A stretch of 64,000 bases of DNA, from assembly GCA_009741485.1 (NCBI GenBank), contig CM019214.1:4818533-4882532 (forward strand), given 5' to 3'. The position numbers and the translations under genes are program-made. Below, one piece after another: positions 62,715-64,000 of the stretch. The DNA is from Malurus cyaneus samueli. Its lineage: Eukaryota; Chordata; Aves; Passeriformes; Maluridae. The notes beneath the pieces were generated by a model. It did not search any database and was not told the origin of the DNA. It was given only the letters and a program-made list of their open reading frames with translations. Within the stretch, counting starts at the first letter, position 1; every line of letters starts with the position of its first letter.

Positions 62715-64000
62715 GGTATACATTGCTTTGTAAACCCTTCTGAATTCATTGTGGGGTGGGAGGCATTCCTGACTTTTTCTGGAGGAAGATATTTTCCATA
62801 ATTTGTCTTCATTCAAGTAACATGCCAGGGGAAAATTTTGACCACTTTTATTTAGAGCTACCTTGAAAATAGAGGGTTTTTTTTTAAATAGATGTGTATT
62901 TATTTTCAGTTATGTTGTACAGTAAGTTGTTGAAATCTTAAAAATACCTACAGATTAATACAATTGAAAGTACTCAATCAACCTTAAAGTACTCGATCAA
63001 CTAATTTTACATTTTATATGCTCAATTAATAAAACTTGAGTGATATATTATATTAATACTCTTGCAGTTTAACTCATTCAGTGAACAGTACTTTGTACAA
63101 GCAATTCCATTTTCTTCTCCTGACTGCATACGCAGGTTTTGTCCCTTTTTTGTCTTTTTTTTTTTTTTTTCATGAAATACTTAATCAACAAAAAGCTGTG
63201 ACTGTAAAATGACAAAAAAAATTGAGTGAGAATCAGTATCAATTACAATGGTGAAATTTCTTCTGAAATTAAGTAGAATTTATCCTTTTAAACTTTTAAA
63301 GTTATCATCTTATTTTGGAGCGTCATTTGTAGCAGGTCTGGAAAAAGAGAAAGAAAAAACATGATTTGTGCTTCCCTGTACAAGGAGGAAGGCTTTTTAG
63401 GATGTAGGACGGATAAGGAGGAATGGGAGGGGAGTGAGGTTTCATGCTGGTCCATTAGATGTGAGCTGTAACGTCAGGGCTGTGAGCTGCAGTAACTGCA
63501 CCAGCAGCAATGCTGGTGAAGAGAATTCATCACTTATTAGCCCCTCTATTCAGCTGGGGTGTAGCAAAAAGATTCACAGCAGTCAGAGTTGATAATATCT
63601 TGAATCTTGAGGTTTGAATTAAAACAGTTCTACCTGTGAATCTGGGGAAGCTAGCCACAGCAGAATTTTGTGTGCTTGTCCTTTGGTATTTTAGTTGCAG
63701 GAGCATAGTAGATCTCCTTCTGCTTGGAAAGTTTAGTTTGTGTTTTATTTCTCTGTGAAGCAGGTCCTCACCTGGGCTAGGCATGCTGTGTTTATCTAGG
63801 CTTGTAAGGTCATATACAACAGTTCTTGAAAAATATCACTGTTACTCTGTGTATGCACCGCTGTGGCTTCATGGGGCTGGAATTCATATTCCCTGCTCAC
63901 AATATATAACCTAAGAAATGTGTACTGGTGCTAGTAGAAATATAGCATTCATGAGCCTGTAGGTTTTGGAGGAAACTTAGCAGTAAACAAAAGCATGTAT

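Larger units (their letters stand above)
59480..64000 (+). other. DMD: DMD intron 50, 5' portion
   Basis: It starts with donor gtaagt and runs off the window. It contains a minus-strand CR1 (61352-61730), two adjacent 16-bp palindromes (60517-60532, 60540-60555) and a 22-bp palindrome (62693-62714). No sequence resembling exon 51 is present. Confidence 0.88.

Noticed and set aside
1..64000. tRNA, rRNA, snoRNA, microRNA genes, CRISPR arrays, bacterial operons
   Set aside because: None of their sequence signatures was seen. The window is vertebrate intron and exon DNA.

Overview
The window is a single stretch of a vertebrate gene with many small exons. Six short exons on the + strand (8189-8364, 19582-19729, 21429-21578, 34489-34653, 54025-54126, 59371-59479) encode spectrin-like triple-helix repeats. 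They match dystrophin (DMD) exons 45 to 50 in order, phase and, for five of the six, exact length. I recognised these by comparing the translated exons with remembered human dystrophin; no search was run. Everything else is intron: the 3' end of intron 44, introns 45-49 complete (apart from two assembly gaps), and the start of intron 50.

The host is very probably a bird. The interspersed repeats are CR1 LINE fragments, several ending in the sauropsid/avian ATTCTATG-type tail. One LTR (46458-46996, minus strand) resembles a family common in bird genomes, and the introns are far shorter than their mammalian counterparts. The species cannot be fixed from this; a songbird-like genome is plausible.

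Layout: 1-8188 intron 44 (CR1 at 2.7 kb and 4.15 kb, an A/C-rich tract at 7.5 kb). 8189-8364 exon 45. 8365-19581 intron 45, with a nested CR1-in-CR1, an ancient CR1 interrupted by 35 A, and a 680-N gap. 19582-19729 exon 46. 19730-21428 the short intron 46. 21429-21578 exon 47. 21579-34488 intron 47 (160-bp tandem duplication, GC-rich CR1 plus unclassified block at 27 kb, long T and T/G tracts). 34489-34653 exon 48. 34654-54024 intron 48 (perfect hairpin, two LTR-like elements, a fossil of a LINE esterase ORF, a 15-N gap). 54025-54126 exon 49. 54127-59370 intron 49 (CR1, a minus-strand poly(A)-tailed candidate retrocopy, and a CR1 tail ending 55 bp before exon 50). 59371-59479 exon 50. 59480-64000 start of intron 50 (CR1, palindromes).

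The exons join in one open frame (850 nt, 283 codons plus one base) covering the end of spectrin repeat 17, all of R18 and R19, and the start of hinge 3 in the dystrophin rod. This rod links the actin-binding N-terminus to the dystroglycan-binding C-terminus under the muscle membrane. The clearest coding difference from human is that exon 48 is 165 nt rather than 186 nt: seven codons, one coiled-coil heptad, are absent at the R18/R19 junction. No independent gene, RNA gene or CRISPR array is supported, and I found no convincing new biological system. The notable items are the exon 48 heptad difference and the layered fossil transposons.
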